Source: Martensiomyces pterosporus
Taxonomy: Eukaryota; Kickxellomycota; Kickxellomycetes; Kickxellales; Kickxellaceae
DNA: 64,000 nt
Reading direction: 5' to 3'
Assembly (NCBI GenBank): GCA_025201845.1
Contig: MU603972.1
Span: 56,260 to 120,259 of the forward strand
Position numbers and translations under genes: made by a program. The notes beneath the pieces were generated by a model. The model made no database searches, had not been told where the DNA came from, and worked only from the letters and a program-made list of their open reading frames with translations. Every line of letters begins with the position of its first letter. Position 1 is the first letter of the stretch. This document shows positions 1 through 11,382 of the stretch, piece after piece.

Positions 1-3000
1 AATGCCTCGCTTCCTCGCTGCCATTTTGCAGCAGCAGAGGATATATTTCTGCATAGCGCATTTGGCGCGCATTAATTTTTTGCTCACTCGTACATTCCTG
101 GCACTTGTGTGCTGGGAGGAAGCGATCTACCATGGCACCATACACATTGTGCGTACCTGACGGCGCATTAATTTGGGCAATGTAACCATCTGCGCTTTGG
201 CCCCGAAAATTCATCCTTGAGAAGCAATGCAACCTCTGCATATTCGAACGGGACGAGAATGAGAATGAGAACGAGAGAAACTGCACATTTGGTACGTCAT
301 GTGCCCAGCTGCAGCTTTTTGAACGCAAAGAACAGGACAGCAGCCAGGCGGAAATGAACAAATAACACCAAAGCAAGAAATAAAGACAGGTTGAACGAGG
401 CACGAAACAACAGGGGAGAAATGGCAGACCAGAATGTGTGCAGGTAGCGCGCTACAGAGGCGAGGCAATGGAATGCATGCAGACAAGACAAAGATCAACA
501 GAGGTGTGCTAAAAAAAAACAGCCGAGATGCAAGCAGGAGCAGCACAGGGATGCAATCAACAGTGTGCTCGCCAAAGAAAAGACTATGAACAATGGATAA
601 GAATTAGCAGGAATGCCAAAGGCACGTGCCGGGTGGGCTGTTGCTGCAGAGCTGTGGGCGAAACGACGTGGGCACCAAAGAACTGCTTTGTGTTCGGCCC
701 AATTGTCGCTTGTAATTTGCTTCTTTGTCTTGCAAACGAATGGTGCTTTCGCATAAAAGCTGGTCAGGGCGGTAGATCCCAAGCCGGCAAGTGGAGGAGT
801 GGGCACATGTCTCTCAGCGGAAAGTCCAGGGTGCACCAATAACGGAAAACAGGTACTGCACAGAACGTGTGTGGAGTAAAGGCGTACCACGTCAGTGCCT
901 GGATCCGAGAAAACCAAAGTTAAGCAGCCAACCTAGCCCAGGTCTTCATGGATCTCATCGATATTGAGCGATCCGCTTGAGCGAGCTGCTGGCTCAGCGG
1001 CCACAGCGGATCACAGAGCGTGAGCCGGCAGGATTTACCCGGTAGAGACATTATGCTTGGAGTGACTATGCCTCGCATTTCGCAGCCCGATTTGCTGTGC
1101 CCATTGAGCAAATGCTTTTGTTTTCTGGTACATGTATTTATGTTGAGAATCGGGTGGCGAGCAATAGCAGGGCAGCGCTAGCTGCATTAGCATAGTCCCT
1201 TTGGGGGAGATGCGCAATGCACACCTGCTATCGGTATGTAGGCACGCATGGGTGGGATCAAGCGGGCAGGTTGGCAGCGCAAGCATGCGCGCTCGGGTAT
1301 TTGCATAGACGCAATCCCCGCCATCTTGCTCTTTGTTGTTGGCTGCACATCTATTTACATTGTCCTGGCGAAATGGTTGAGGCAGTGCGAGGCGAAACGC
1401 AGCAGGGGCAGCGACGTTGGCCAGACAGAGGTTGAGGCGGCTGGTGGGGAGGTGTTCAGAGCATTCGCGCTGCCAATCTCATCGCAATTCATGTTTATGA
1501 AGAATGAAGATGCGCTCAGCCTAAATGAGGCAGGACTCATTTGGTGATCCCTGAGCTCAACAGCCAGCAGTGTGTGACATTTAATGGCGGCGACGATCTT
1601 GTGTGTCCACCATGGATTGCGCACCCAGGGCTGCTTCCATGTACGCGCCAAGTGCACTCTTGCACATGCAATGACACGCTACCCCCCAAAAAAAAATCAG
1701 CCCCATGTAGCAAGCTGGTCGTTCGACATTGTTTGAGGCGGCGAACGGGCCACCAGCAGCCATAAAACCCGCTACACCCCCTGCCCCAAAACGGGTCCAC
1801 TCAATAAAACACTTGGCAAACTGAGGGCGGGCCCGGACCTGCCTCGCCCCTTTGTAATTGCGCTCGACTCCGCGACCTGTGCAGTATCCACGGGTACTGC
1901 GACATTGAAATGTGCCAAGGGTGGGTGGAGCATGACCACTGCAGCAAGGGAAATTTATGCACCGCGCAGTTTGGTGGTGAATGTGTGCTGCATTAAGCAA
2001 GAATATAGTGCGGTTCCATCATTGTTCGCCGCTCATACGTGGAAGGGGGTAGTGCGTGCCAACAATGGCCATAGCAATGCCAGCATATTGCATGTATGCC
2101 GTTCCGGTTTATCAGTGGTCGCGGAACCGGGGGAAGGCGAAATAAGCCGTGCTCCGCGCAGCTGTAGAGGAGTAGAGAACAAGCAGGAGAAATGCCGGAT
2201 TCACCCTTACGATCCGCTGTTTATTGAGTGCTGGTGTAGTGCCCATCCCAAGCCGTCAGCACTTGGCTCTGCGCTGGGCTGCACGGGAAAGCAGCGAGTG
2301 TTGTCGAATATTAACATGATGGTGCAATTAAAGAGGCAATCTCATTAACAGCTGTGGGAGAGGGCTGTGGGCCAACCACTAAGCATCGTACGAGCTGTAT
2401 TGGACATGTAGTTATCAGTACCAAGTTGCACCCGGGCTGCATCTCCAATTAGGCAAAAGCATATGAGCATCTTTCGTCAAAAGGGGACTGCGCAAGCCCC
2501 TGTTTCAGGTCAAGAATCGCGAGCCTCTGGTGCGCGCAAGCGTGCCGATGTCTGCCCTGACAAGGTCAGAGCCCACAGTGGCCCAGCACTGCAGAGGCGC
2601 TACAGTGAAACACAAACAAACATGCAGCGGCTGCAAATACAGAGCTGGGCTGTACAGCAGGCGGTGCTTTTTGAAGTGGGGGGTGGACCTCGTATGTGCA
2701 CATATACCGCGCCCAGCTTATTAACAAGCAGCGCCAGTTCATTTCAGGTTTTCCGAATTTAGAAAGCACGATTTGCAAACAAACATCGATTCTCATGAGC
2801 CGTTTACAAAAGAGATAAATAGCGACGAGGCGCATGGCGGTTTGTGAGAGCACAGGGGCTTGCAAACGCTGTGCCGCTCGCCTCGCACTTGGCCACAATG
2901 GGGGGACGGTGTTTTTTTTTGATCCATGGGCGTGCAAAAGTACAAAAGGCGCACGCCAACGGCCTTCAACTCCGCCGCTCTGCCCATTGAGCATGCCGAA

Positions 3001-4659
3001 TGCTGGACTGCAAGCAAACATTGGTAGTTGGTGTATTTTTGTGCTGGGCGGCGTTGCTGCTCCAGCTGGCATCTGACAATACATCCAGCGAAGGCAGCGA
3101 ACATGGATGGCTGGGTGATGGAATGGGGAGGTGTGCAGCTGTGGGAGGTGTCTGGACACGCTCTAGAAAGTAGCTGATGCACATTTATGTATTCAGCGCG
3201 AACATGTTTTTTTTTTCGCAGGAATCACCAATCTTCCTACTGGAGTAGGCTCGGTCTTCTGATATCTGCATCGGCTGTCGAGTTCGCTGCGGTTTATGCC
3301 GAGTGCCTTGCTGGTGTCTATGCGACGACATGGCTCCTTTGGCTTACGAGTCACGCCACTGGACCAGGCTATTGGCGTTCAGTGCGCCTATTCAGGGCAT
3401 TGCCGAGAAAGCGGGCTGCGAGAAAGGGCTATCAGCCAGCAGCTTGCACAGCCAAAGCCTTTTGGGTGGCTGGACTAGCACTGGTGCTGCTGCCTAAAGC
3501 CCATCCTGCCTCTCCCTCCAGGCACCCAGCGTGGGCCACACAGGAAGGAGACAGAGGGGCAGGGGGGTGGTGGTGCACACCCCCTCACTGGCCAGGCTGC
3601 ACATGGCGCTGATGGCATCTGCGCCCGCTGAGAGGACGGCTGGCAGTGGCTAGCAGGGCTGCAGGCGAAAAAGGAGGCAATCTCCAGGCTATTCTCCACA
3701 GGCAAGAGAAAGGAGCAGCAGCGATGAGTGCCGCTCCTCCAGCACCGCTCCCTGCCTCGCCGCCCATGCTGCTTGAGGCAGTCCCGTCACTGCCGCTCCG
3801 AAAGCCTGCCACCACGCTCATCGCTTTTATCAGCACCAGCTGACCCAGGCACGCTGCCCCTTCCCTCAACACCCCGCCCACACCCCCTCTCTCGGCTCCA
3901 CACGCGCACTCGCCCCTATCGCCATTGTCTCCCATTTCGCTCTGTATTTGCGGACGATGTCCCCGCGTTGTTCGCAGGCACACCTGCTCCCCAGGCTGTG
4001 CTGAGCCTACAGGCAGGCGGGTGTGCTTCTGCTTATATTCGCCCTCTCCCGCCCTCTGCTCTCTGGCAGCAGAGCTGCACCTTTCTTCCCTTTCCTCTCC
4101 CAAGAGCTCACACAAGCCTCCGTGCACTTTACACCAGCTCGGTGTTGCGCCTCTGTCTTCTATTCTGCCCTGCTTCTCTGTTCGCTACTATCTGGCTCTT
4201 GCTCGCACGTCGACATTGCCATTAACGCCCTCCCTTATTCCATACACACGTACTCTTTCGCCTGCTCTCTCGCTCTTATACTCTATTCCCTGCTGCTGCT
4301 TGTGCGCTGCTCTCTCCCGCATACGCCTGCTAGAGCGACAGCATCGATCTCGCACAACTGCTGCCCCGCCCTTTCTTGTCCGTCTCCAGCGAGAGTTTTT
4401 TTGTGCGAGACACACGACTGAAAGAAGCAGCCTCTTTCTCGCTTACATTAAACCTTGTACCCTATTATTTCGCCCCCAAAAATTTCTTCGTTGCTGCATT
4501 AGTGCCAACGGGGTTTCTTGCTCTCGAGCCTATCCTGCAAGAGAGCCTGTGTTTGTGTGTGGAGGGTCATCACCGGCCTATAGGTAGTTTAGCTCAAGCG
4601 GCGACTGGCTATACTCGAACACTCGAAAATCATAAAGGGACAATTCCTGCTGAAAAGTA
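1..4659. other. Long stretch without a recognisable gene
   Basis: I see no reading frame with protein-like composition or a recognisable family on either strand. The open frames here are short, cysteine- or arginine-rich and look random. From about 3840 to 4480 the plus strand becomes strongly pyrimidine-rich, with many CTCT and TTCC runs; it probably belongs to the promoter and 5' leader of the RhoGEF gene that starts at 4660. Small exons of a split gene cannot be excluded. Confidence 0.5.
3840..4480 (+). promoter_or_regulatory. Pyrimidine-rich tract upstream of the LRR-RhoGEF gene
   Basis: The plus strand is dominated by C and T for about 600 bases. Similar, shorter CT-rich tracts precede the start codons of other plus-strand genes here, such as those at 10170 and 63621. 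In fungi such tracts often mark transcription start regions. The promoter role is inferred from position and composition only. Confidence 0.3.
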
Positions 4660-7600
4660 ATGAGCGGCCAAGCAAACAGCGGTCTACGAGTACACAAGCC
4701 CTCTCCGCTCTCAATCGGCGAAGCAAACAGCATGCACTCACTCCAGGCATACCCAAGCAAATACAGCGCCAACACGGCTGCTGGCCTTACAACTCCAAGC
4801 ACGTACTCGCCTGTTCGCCACACATCGTTCATTGACCTCAGCGACCATGGCTTGGCCGAAGTTCCTAGCGACGTTCCTGGTAAGTGAAAGAGTGTGACGC
4901 TTTGGCGCAGCCTTGCAAATCTGTGCTAGCTAACGGAATCTACCCCGCCATGCGTCCTTGGGTGCGGCTTGTACTTTTCTGCTCGTTGCTCGCATGCCTC
5001 CCCCCGCTCCCCATTGTCATCCTCGACGCACTACTTGCGTTCGGCGTTCATTTTGGATGTAGAATTCCTTTGTGCGCTGTGGAGGATGGGAGGCGCACCC
5101 ACCTGCCAGCCAGCCCAGACCCAGAGAGCTTCTTTCTTCCAGCTTGTCGATCTCCATTATACTCTATGTCTGCATTTTGATTTGCTCCACCTCTTTCCAT
5201 GCTCATCCTTGTCGCCCGTATCCTTTTTGCGCAATCTCCCAGCTCTGAACCAGAAACGGTCCAGCTTTCTCCCGCAGAATCCTCTCGTGCTCTGCGCTTG
5301 CCCTGAGTGCTTCCTGGTCCTTGCTCTCCCAGCTGCATGTCCCTCGCTCCCAATATAAATATGCAGCAAATGTATTTTTGGAAACAGGGATATAATCAAG
5401 TAAGCACGGCCTCCGTAAAGACGCCTTTGTGGAGATAGGAGGCCGCTTTCTGCCTAAATGCCCAGCAGCAGCAGCAGCAGCAATCTTTTATTCTTTTTGG
5501 CAGCCAAGTATTAATTTAGCACGCTGACTTCCTGCTGACTGCTATTAACTACATTCAAAATCACGGTTAAACATCCACTAGCTGCACCTTGTGACTAACC
5601 TGCCAGATGAAATTTTGTATTTCTATACATGCGTGTGTAGCCGATGCATACTCGCTCAACATGAGCAGCAACATGCTGACGCAGATGCCGCCAAGCTTTG
5701 GCCGCACATTCAACGCGCTGCACATCCTGGACATCTCCAACAACCAGATTGCTGCTCTTCCCGAGGAAATCAGCCATCTTCACAACCTGCGCGAACTCTA
5801 TGCCAACCACAACGCCCTCGTCAGCCTGCCCATCACCATGGGCTCCCTGCGCAACCTCGAGATTCTGGAGCTCTCGGAAAACTACATCATCACACTCGAC
5901 ATCTCCATCTCGCGGCTGGAGAAGCTGCGCATGCTCAACATCAGCGACAACCGCCTTGCCAGCCTGCCGCCCTACCTGGGTCTGCTGGCACAGAATCTCC
6001 GCATTCTCCTTGTCGACGGCAACCCATTTGAAAAGTTCCAGCGGGATCTGATCGAGCCCATCCTCACGGTTCCATCGAAGGAGGCAAAGAAGATTGCCAA
6101 GGCCAAGGAAAAGGCCGAGAAGCTCCGCGCGAAGGCTGCCAAGAACGGCGGGCCGCAAAACATGAGCGTCGATAACTCCACTGCCCTGCATTCGCAGGAG
6201 TACGCTGCTGCGCTGAAGAAGCTCATCTCGGTGCGCCTGAAGCGCGGCCGCAAATCCAGCCCGGTCTCGCCGCAGACGGACGCCAACGCTCGGGCGTCTG
6301 TGGCCAGCTATGAGCCAACCCTGCAGCGGACAAACTCGCAGTCGCACTCCGTGTCCTACTTCAACGAAGGCTCCTTGCTCAATGGCACCCTGGGACGCAG
6401 CATTTCCTTGAATAGCAAGCAGCAGCAGCAGCAGCAGATGCCGTTCAACGACGCAGCCAGTATCGGCAGCCACCAGTCAATATCCCCGCCGCTGCCGGGC
6501 TTTGCGCAGACCTCATCGCGTGACAGCGCAGTGATACCCACAGACGTCATCATCAATCAGATGAATGCGTTGAATGTCGGCGAGAACGGCAATGTGCCTG
6601 ATGCCGCGTCTCCTGACAGCGCAACAAAGCCTTCCTTTGTCGCATGGGAGAACATTGTTGCTCAGCCAGCGGAGCTCAACGAGTACATGGCCAGAGAGCT
6701 GCCGCCGCCACCCTCGCCGTCCAGCATGGCATCTCCCACCGGGGTGCACCCTGATTCGGCTCGCTCGGTGGCACTGAACATTGCGCGGCGCATTGCCACG
6801 GGAGTCAGCGGCAGCAACACGCTGACAGAGCAGGAGCTTATCGCCATGACGCAGAGCCAGCAGGGGCGCTACAGCAACTCGTTTAACACGGCCACCGGGC
6901 TGCTCGACCGCAGCAGCATCAGGTCTTCTGTGTCGCAGGACTCCCATGGCTCCTCGATGGATGAGAGCGTGAGCTTGATCCAGGATGCAGCAAAGGTTGC
7001 ACGCGTGCTTTGGCAGCTGTGTGACGAGTGGGACCTCAACCCGCGGCACAGCGAGTCTGATAGCGTCGACCATATGCTTGCGCAGCTGCGCAATGGCAAC
7101 GTGCGGATGGACGGCGCCTCTGGGATTGACCGCGTTTACCGCGAAAAGGCACCCACTGTGGGCAACAGCCAGCGCATGAAGATCCTCTCTGAGCTTCTGG
7201 TCACCGAGGTTACTTATGTGGACACGCTCAAGAACGTCGTGGGCGTGTACCTGAACCCGATGCGCGAGGCCAAGATCCTCTCCGAAACGGAGCTGCGCGA
7301 CATCTTCTCCAACATCGAGGTGATCTTGGCGTTCCACAACGACCACTTCTTGCCCGCGATCACCTATGCTATTTCGCAGCAGGACATGGCCATTGGCGAG
7401 ATGTTCCTTCACCACGGCGCGCACTTTAGGCTGTACTCGATGTACACAAACAACCACGAGACCAGCGTCAAGACTCTGACTCAGGTGTTGAGCCGGCGCA
7501 CGGTCAACAACTTCATCCAGGGCGCGCGCTACGACGTCACGCAGATCGGCCAGGTGGGGCTGGACGGCCACCTGCTTACGCCAGTCCAGCGGCTGCCGCG

Positions 7601-8138
7601 CTACCGGATGCTGCTGACCGATCTCCTGGGCAACACGCCAGTGGACCACCCCGACCATGAGCCGCTGTACAACGCGCTCAAGGAGCTTAACAAGACCATT
7701 CATGAGGTGAACGAGAAGAAGCGCGCGTTTGAAAACCAGGCAAGGCTGCGCAAGATCCAGGACAGAGTCGCTGGCTCGGCCGACATCCCGCTCATTGTCC
7801 CGTACCGGACGTTCAAGCTGATGGCAAACTTCCGCCTGCAGATCTTCTCTGAACCCGTAATTGACAGGTCCGGCGCACTCACTGTGCGGCGCATCGGCGT
7901 GGGAACCGTCTACCGCTACTTCCTCTTCAACGACATGATTATGCAGTGCACAATCATTATGAACAAGGACCTCCGAGTCAGCAGAGTTTACAAGCTGGGC
8001 ACTCGCGTCACGCCGGCCGAGGTCACCTGCGACAACGAGCTGCGCATCGTCGACTCGGAGGGTGTCTTGTACCTCAAGGGCGACCCAACCGACCTGCGCA
8101 AGTGGGCTCATGAGATCAACAACCGGTTGGAAGGCTAA
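4660..8138 (+). CDS. Leucine-rich-repeat RhoGEF (DH-PH) protein, two exons
   Basis: Predicted guanine nucleotide exchange factor for Rho-family GTPases, acting in cell polarity or cytoskeleton control. Exon 1 is 4660-4879 and exon 2 is 5641-8138. The 761-bp intron starts GTAAGT and ends GTGTAG. The join makes one Ala codon and restores a continuous LRR, giving 905 residues. LRRs with the LxxLxLxxNxL pattern span about residues 52-212, then comes a Lys/Ala-rich segment and a disordered Ser-rich middle with a Gln run near residue 333. A DH domain occupies about 584-784 (starting near RMKILSELLVTEVTY, with the conserved TPVQRLPRYRMLL helix) and a PH domain about 794-905. The fungal RhoGEF and LRR folds are well known; this order, LRR first, is less usual. 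The GTPase target cannot be told from sequence. The 3' end converges on NOP6. Confidence 0.88.
4880..5640 (+). other. Intron of the LRR-RhoGEF gene
   Basis: Donor GTAAGT at 4880 and acceptor TAG ending at 5640. The phase fits, one base before and two after. At 761 bp it is long for a fungal intron. It holds a short CAG repeat near 5462-5481 and no recognisable gene. Confidence 0.8.
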
Positions 8139-8322
8139 GTGAAACCTTGGATACCCCCACACCACGCATGCCAGCATACACATACACATGCCTTTTTTCT
8201 TTCGTTTTTGCCTAGTTCCTGCCTTGTTACCTAGCATCTTTCGATGTTCGTACCACCCCCTCTGACCTGTCGCTTTCCCTCTATATATATACTCTATATG
8301 GCCGTTATCCATTTGTAATCAA

Positions 8323-8328
8323 AATAAA
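8323..8328 (+). terminator. Polyadenylation signal AATAAA after the RhoGEF gene
   Basis: A canonical AATAAA lies 185 bp after the stop codon, inside the 239-bp gap to the convergent NOP6 stop, so the two 3' UTRs probably lie very close or overlap. Confidence 0.45.
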
Positions 8329-8377
8329 ATGTAATTTCGGAATAGCAACAGGGATCTTGCTTGTTATATCGCATGGC

Positions 8378-9196
8378 TTAATCCTGGCTGCCCTTGCCCT
8401 TGCGCGATCCACGGCCGCGCTTTCTCCGGTTGAGCTTCTTTGCCTGGCTGTCATTGGCGCCGCCGTTTTGCTTGGGCGCAGCATCGTCTGTGGCTCTCGC
8501 CTCCTCTGCTCCCTCGGCGGCAGCACGCTCCGAGTCGCCATTCAGGCCATCGCCATTGCTCTCGTTGCTCTCGGCAGCCCTCTCCTTCTTCTCCTCCGCT
8601 GTCTTTCGGCGCTTAACGACGTCCTTCTTGCGCTCCTTCTCCAAGTCGTCTCTGCGTCTCTTCAGCTTCTCCTTCCGGTTGTCGCTGTTGCCGCCGCCGC
8701 CAGCAGTGAGCTCGATGTTAATCTTCTTGGTGCCCAGCTGGAAGTGATGGAACTTTAGCGCGTGCTTCAGATCCGCCGAAGTAGCAAACTCGACAAAGGC
8801 AAAGCCACGCGATTTGCCCGTGTTCTTATCCGTCATCAGGCGCACAGACGTCGGGTTAGCCGCCTTCAAAAATTCCTTGACCTCCTCAGCCGTCGTTTTG
8901 AACGGCAGGTTGCCCACAAAGGCGATGAACCGGATAGCGTGTCCTGCCTCGGTCGTCTGCTTCTTGAATTTGTGCTTCTCCTTGTCCTCTTTCTCCTTGC
9001 CATCTTTTTCCTTGTCCTTCCGCTCAGGAGTGCTTTTGCTTGCCTTCTTGCCCTTGCTCTTCTTGTTTGCTGGCGCCTCAGCCTTGGGTTTTTCGGGCCT
9101 GTCCTCCTTCTCGGGCTTTTCGAGCTTGCCGTGGAATTGCAGGGCCTTGCGCTGCTTCTTTGTCAGCTGCATGGCCGGTGCCGCCTCGCTAGACAT
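8378..9196 (-). CDS. NOP6: Nop6-like RRM ribosome-biogenesis factor
   Basis: Predicted nucleolar RNA-binding protein of 272 residues, helping early small-subunit (40S) assembly as yeast Nop6 does. The N-terminus carries the Nop6-like LTKKQRKALQFHGK stretch, followed by a Lys/Glu-rich segment (about residues 25-80). One RRM covers about residues 89-166, with RNP2 FVGNLP at 93-98 and RNP1 KSRGFAFVEF at 128-137. The C-terminal third is basic then acidic, ending in an Arg/Lys/Gly-rich nucleolar-type tail. The ATG at 9194-9196 is the first in frame and gives the expected N-terminus. The family call rests on the KKQRKAL motif plus single-RRM layout; a different nucleolar RRM protein is the alternative. 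Confidence 0.8.
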   Translation of the reverse strand: MSSEAAPAMQLTKKQRKALQFHGKLEKPEKEDRPEKPKAEAPANKKSKGKKASKSTPERKDKEKDGKEKEDKEKHKFKKQTTEAGHAIRFIAFVGNLPFKTTAEEVKEFLKAANPTSVRLMTDKNTGKSRGFAFVEFATSADLKHALKFHHFQLGTKKINIELTAGGGGNSDNRKEKLKRRRDDLEKERKKDVVKRRKTAEEKKERAAESNESNGDGLNGDSERAAAEGAEEARATDDAAPKQNGGANDSQAKKLNRRKRGRGSRKGKGSQD

Positions 9197-10169
9197 GGTG
9201 CTTCAGTGCGTAATATACAAATAGGTAACCAAAGGGCGAGCTTGCAAAGCGAAAGAAGGCCAAGATGCTGAAACCGCCTGCTATGGATGTGCTGGGCTGC
9301 ATAGATGAAAAAAAAAAACAGTATTTGCATTTGGGTGATCGCGAAACCGCAATCAGCTCTGATCAGTTGCGTGTTCTGATTCGATCGTGACGTCACGAGC
9401 GCCATGCCGAAAGCGTGCACCTCGGCAAGCTTCTTGCCAGTCTGAACGCTGGGCGGGAGAAAGAAGGGCGCTTTTTGGATGGCATTCAGCTTGCAGGCTG
9501 TGCAGATTGAAGAGATAGCAGGGGGACAGGAGCGGTATGCTAATCGATTCTGCCAGCATAATGGAGGCACGTGCCAAGCGCTGTGGCTTTTGAAGTGCCT
9601 CGGCCAAGCTTGCTGGCTGCTGCTGTAGAGGAAAAAAGGGAGAAGCATGCACACATAACCGCCCCGGAGGAGAGGGGGAGTGGGTGCCCAAGCTCTAGCC
9701 CCCTTCCCCTTCTCTTCCTCTCTGCTCATAGTATTTGCTCTATTGCGCAACCACTCCGTTTTTCCTCCCTTTTTTCTTCTTCAGTCGCTGAAGCAGCCTG
9801 TGCCCCGTTAGTGCTCTTTTCCTTCAGATATCCATCTTTCTACACCCGTTTTCCACCACCTATATTTCGCAAAAGTGCCTGGACACCACGAGTCTTGGAG
9901 AGTTCCGAATACCAGAGTATGTTGTAGTTCAAAACTTTTATTCTCGTTCCACCCTCCACTCTATTTCCAGGAGCTCTCTTATTAACCACCTTCTCTCAGG
10001 AGGAAACCTACACGCAAAAAGGAGTCACGGCTATTTTCCCTTTCCTTTCCCTTCCTTTCCTTTCGCATACACATCCCTCCATTGACGACTACCCCCTCTT
10101 TCCTTTGGCAAATAACACGCACAGAGGTCGGCCACTCGCTAAACACAGTCCATAACATTAAGTGAGACA
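9197..10169. other. Divergent intergenic region between NOP6 and the acidic protein gene
   Basis: No gene is visible in these 973 bp. The right half (about 9700-10100) is rich in C and T on the plus strand, including CCTTTCC-type runs near 10035-10065, and probably holds the promoter of the gene at 10170. Confidence 0.5.
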
Positions 10170-11066
10170 ATGGCTGCCTTGGCAAACCGCAGTGGCAGAG
10201 ACGAGCTTATTACAATGAGGTTCGCTGCTTTGCAGCGTGGCAGGGGTCCTGGCGCTGCTTTCCTCGATGATCCGGAGGTCAGCGATACGTCGGATGATGA
10301 CGATGTTGGCGAGTTGGCTCGTAACTCATCCAACCGTATGCTCCGCGAACTTGGCAACGACCCAAATGCAGGAGGCAGGCCGCAGCTGAATCAGCAGGCT
10401 CCACAAGAACAAGCAGTGTCGAAGCCCAAGAGCGTCAAGAAGGCGATTGCCAAGCACATCTCGGAAACCAACAGCGGCGGCGGCGTAAACGGGCATGCTG
10501 CTGCCAATGGAAGCGGAATGAAAAATGGCGTAAGAAAGGTCACTCGCGTAGTCAAGACCCGGAAGCACGACTCCGTCATGGGCGAAGGGCTCGTTGCTAG
10601 CGAGGAGCTGAAACCCGTGGGCGGGCTGGCTGAGGATGGGGATGTGGAGGAGGCCGCTGATGAGAGTGACTTGGATGAACCAGAGGAGTCAAAGTCGCCC
10701 ATGGTGGGAGACATTGCCAATCTGCGTCGGTTCATTCGCGATAAGAGCCACCACCGCGACACCATCGAGCCTCGCGACGTGCCCCTGCGTGAGGGCTCGC
10801 CGGGCCCCCGTCGGCTGGCAAATTACAAGCCGCCGTTGATGGGGATTGATTCGTCGTTTGTGCCCCCGCAGCTGAAGTCGCTGAACATCGACCCTAATGT
10901 CTGGGAATGCTTTGCAGACGCCCTGAATGCGGCTATCCCGCGTGGCAGCAAAGAGATCGAGAACCAGATTGGGCGCTGGAATAGCGATGCGTTTGAGGAC
11001 CTGGGATTCCACATCAACCTTGTATCGCTGGACTCGGGCTTGACTCTCTCTGTTTCGACCCAGTAG
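10170..11066 (+). CDS. Unrecognised acidic protein, 298 residues
   Basis: I do not recognise this protein. Coding is supported by a single uninterrupted frame, a clear ATG, strong third-position GC bias and protein-like composition. The N-terminal part has an acidic patch (SDTSDDDDVG, about residues 37-46), then a low-complexity Gly/Asn/Lys region and a second acidic patch near 150-170. The last 115 residues look folded, with aromatic and hydrophobic spacing and a VPPQL...NVWECF region, and are the best part for a homology search. No signal peptide or membrane segment is seen. The layout, a disordered acidic N-terminus with a compact C-terminus, resembles nuclear adaptor proteins, but no function is claimed. 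Confidence 0.65.
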   Translation: MAALANRSGRDELITMRFAALQRGRGPGAAFLDDPEVSDTSDDDDVGELARNSSNRMLRELGNDPNAGGRPQLNQQAPQEQAVSKPKSVKKAIAKHISETNSGGGVNGHAAANGSGMKNGVRKVTRVVKTRKHDSVMGEGLVASEELKPVGGLAEDGDVEEAADESDLDEPEESKSPMVGDIANLRRFIRDKSHHRDTIEPRDVPLREGSPGPRRLANYKPPLMGIDSSFVPPQLKSLNIDPNVWECFADALNAAIPRGSKEIENQIGRWNSDAFEDLGFHINLVSLDSGLTLSVSTQ

Positions 11067-11382
11067 ACAGGGATTTCGCCTTCCTTCTGCTGCGCTTATC
11101 GCTTCTCTATCTACAGCTTTTGTGTGCTTGCTGAAGAACCAAATGAATGGCTTTCCCAAATATCCAAATTACCAACTGCAGATCTGCGTGCATTAGGTGT
11201 GTCGTGGGAACAGTAGTCACATGAGAGCCGGCGTTGGCGGTTCCTTTGTGCTCCAACAGGCTTGCTCCGAGCAGCCTTTGCCCCCCTTTCTTCCTCGCAA
11301 CGTTGGTGACATACCTTTTATTTGCAGTATTGCCGCTACGCTCTTTTTCTCTTACACGCCGCTTCGTATTCAAGACACAGCA
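11067..11382. other. Intergenic region before the asparaginase gene
   Basis: These 316 bp hold the 3' end of the acidic-protein gene and the leader of the next. The asparaginase frame stays open upstream to an ATG at 11221, so part of it could be a 5' extension of that protein; otherwise nothing is seen. Confidence 0.4.

Noticed and set aside
2566..3159. 197-residue open frame on the minus strand in the left gap
   Set aside because: Cys/His/Arg/Ser-rich, no motif, and several overlapping frames of equal quality; looks non-coding.
4583..4640. Possible tRNA (an A-box-like TTAGCTCAAGCGG)
   Set aside because: No matching B box or cloverleaf; the second half reads ACTCGAACACTCG rather than GGTTCGANTCC. 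More likely the leader of the RhoGEF gene.
5462..5481. CAG repeat considered as part of a coding poly-Gln tract or a CRISPR-like array
   Set aside because: It lies inside the RhoGEF intron, is a simple trinucleotide run and has no spacers.
6513..8312. 599-residue open frame on the minus strand opposite the RhoGEF DH-PH region
   Set aside because: It is a shadow of the GC-biased plus-strand gene: composition is Val/Leu/His/Arg-heavy with no family motif, and the sense frame has clear DH and PH domains.
11197..11382. N-terminal extension of the asparaginase frame
   Set aside because: It begins at a GTG, and the only upstream ATG (11221) adds residues without family support. The ATG at 11383 has better context and length.
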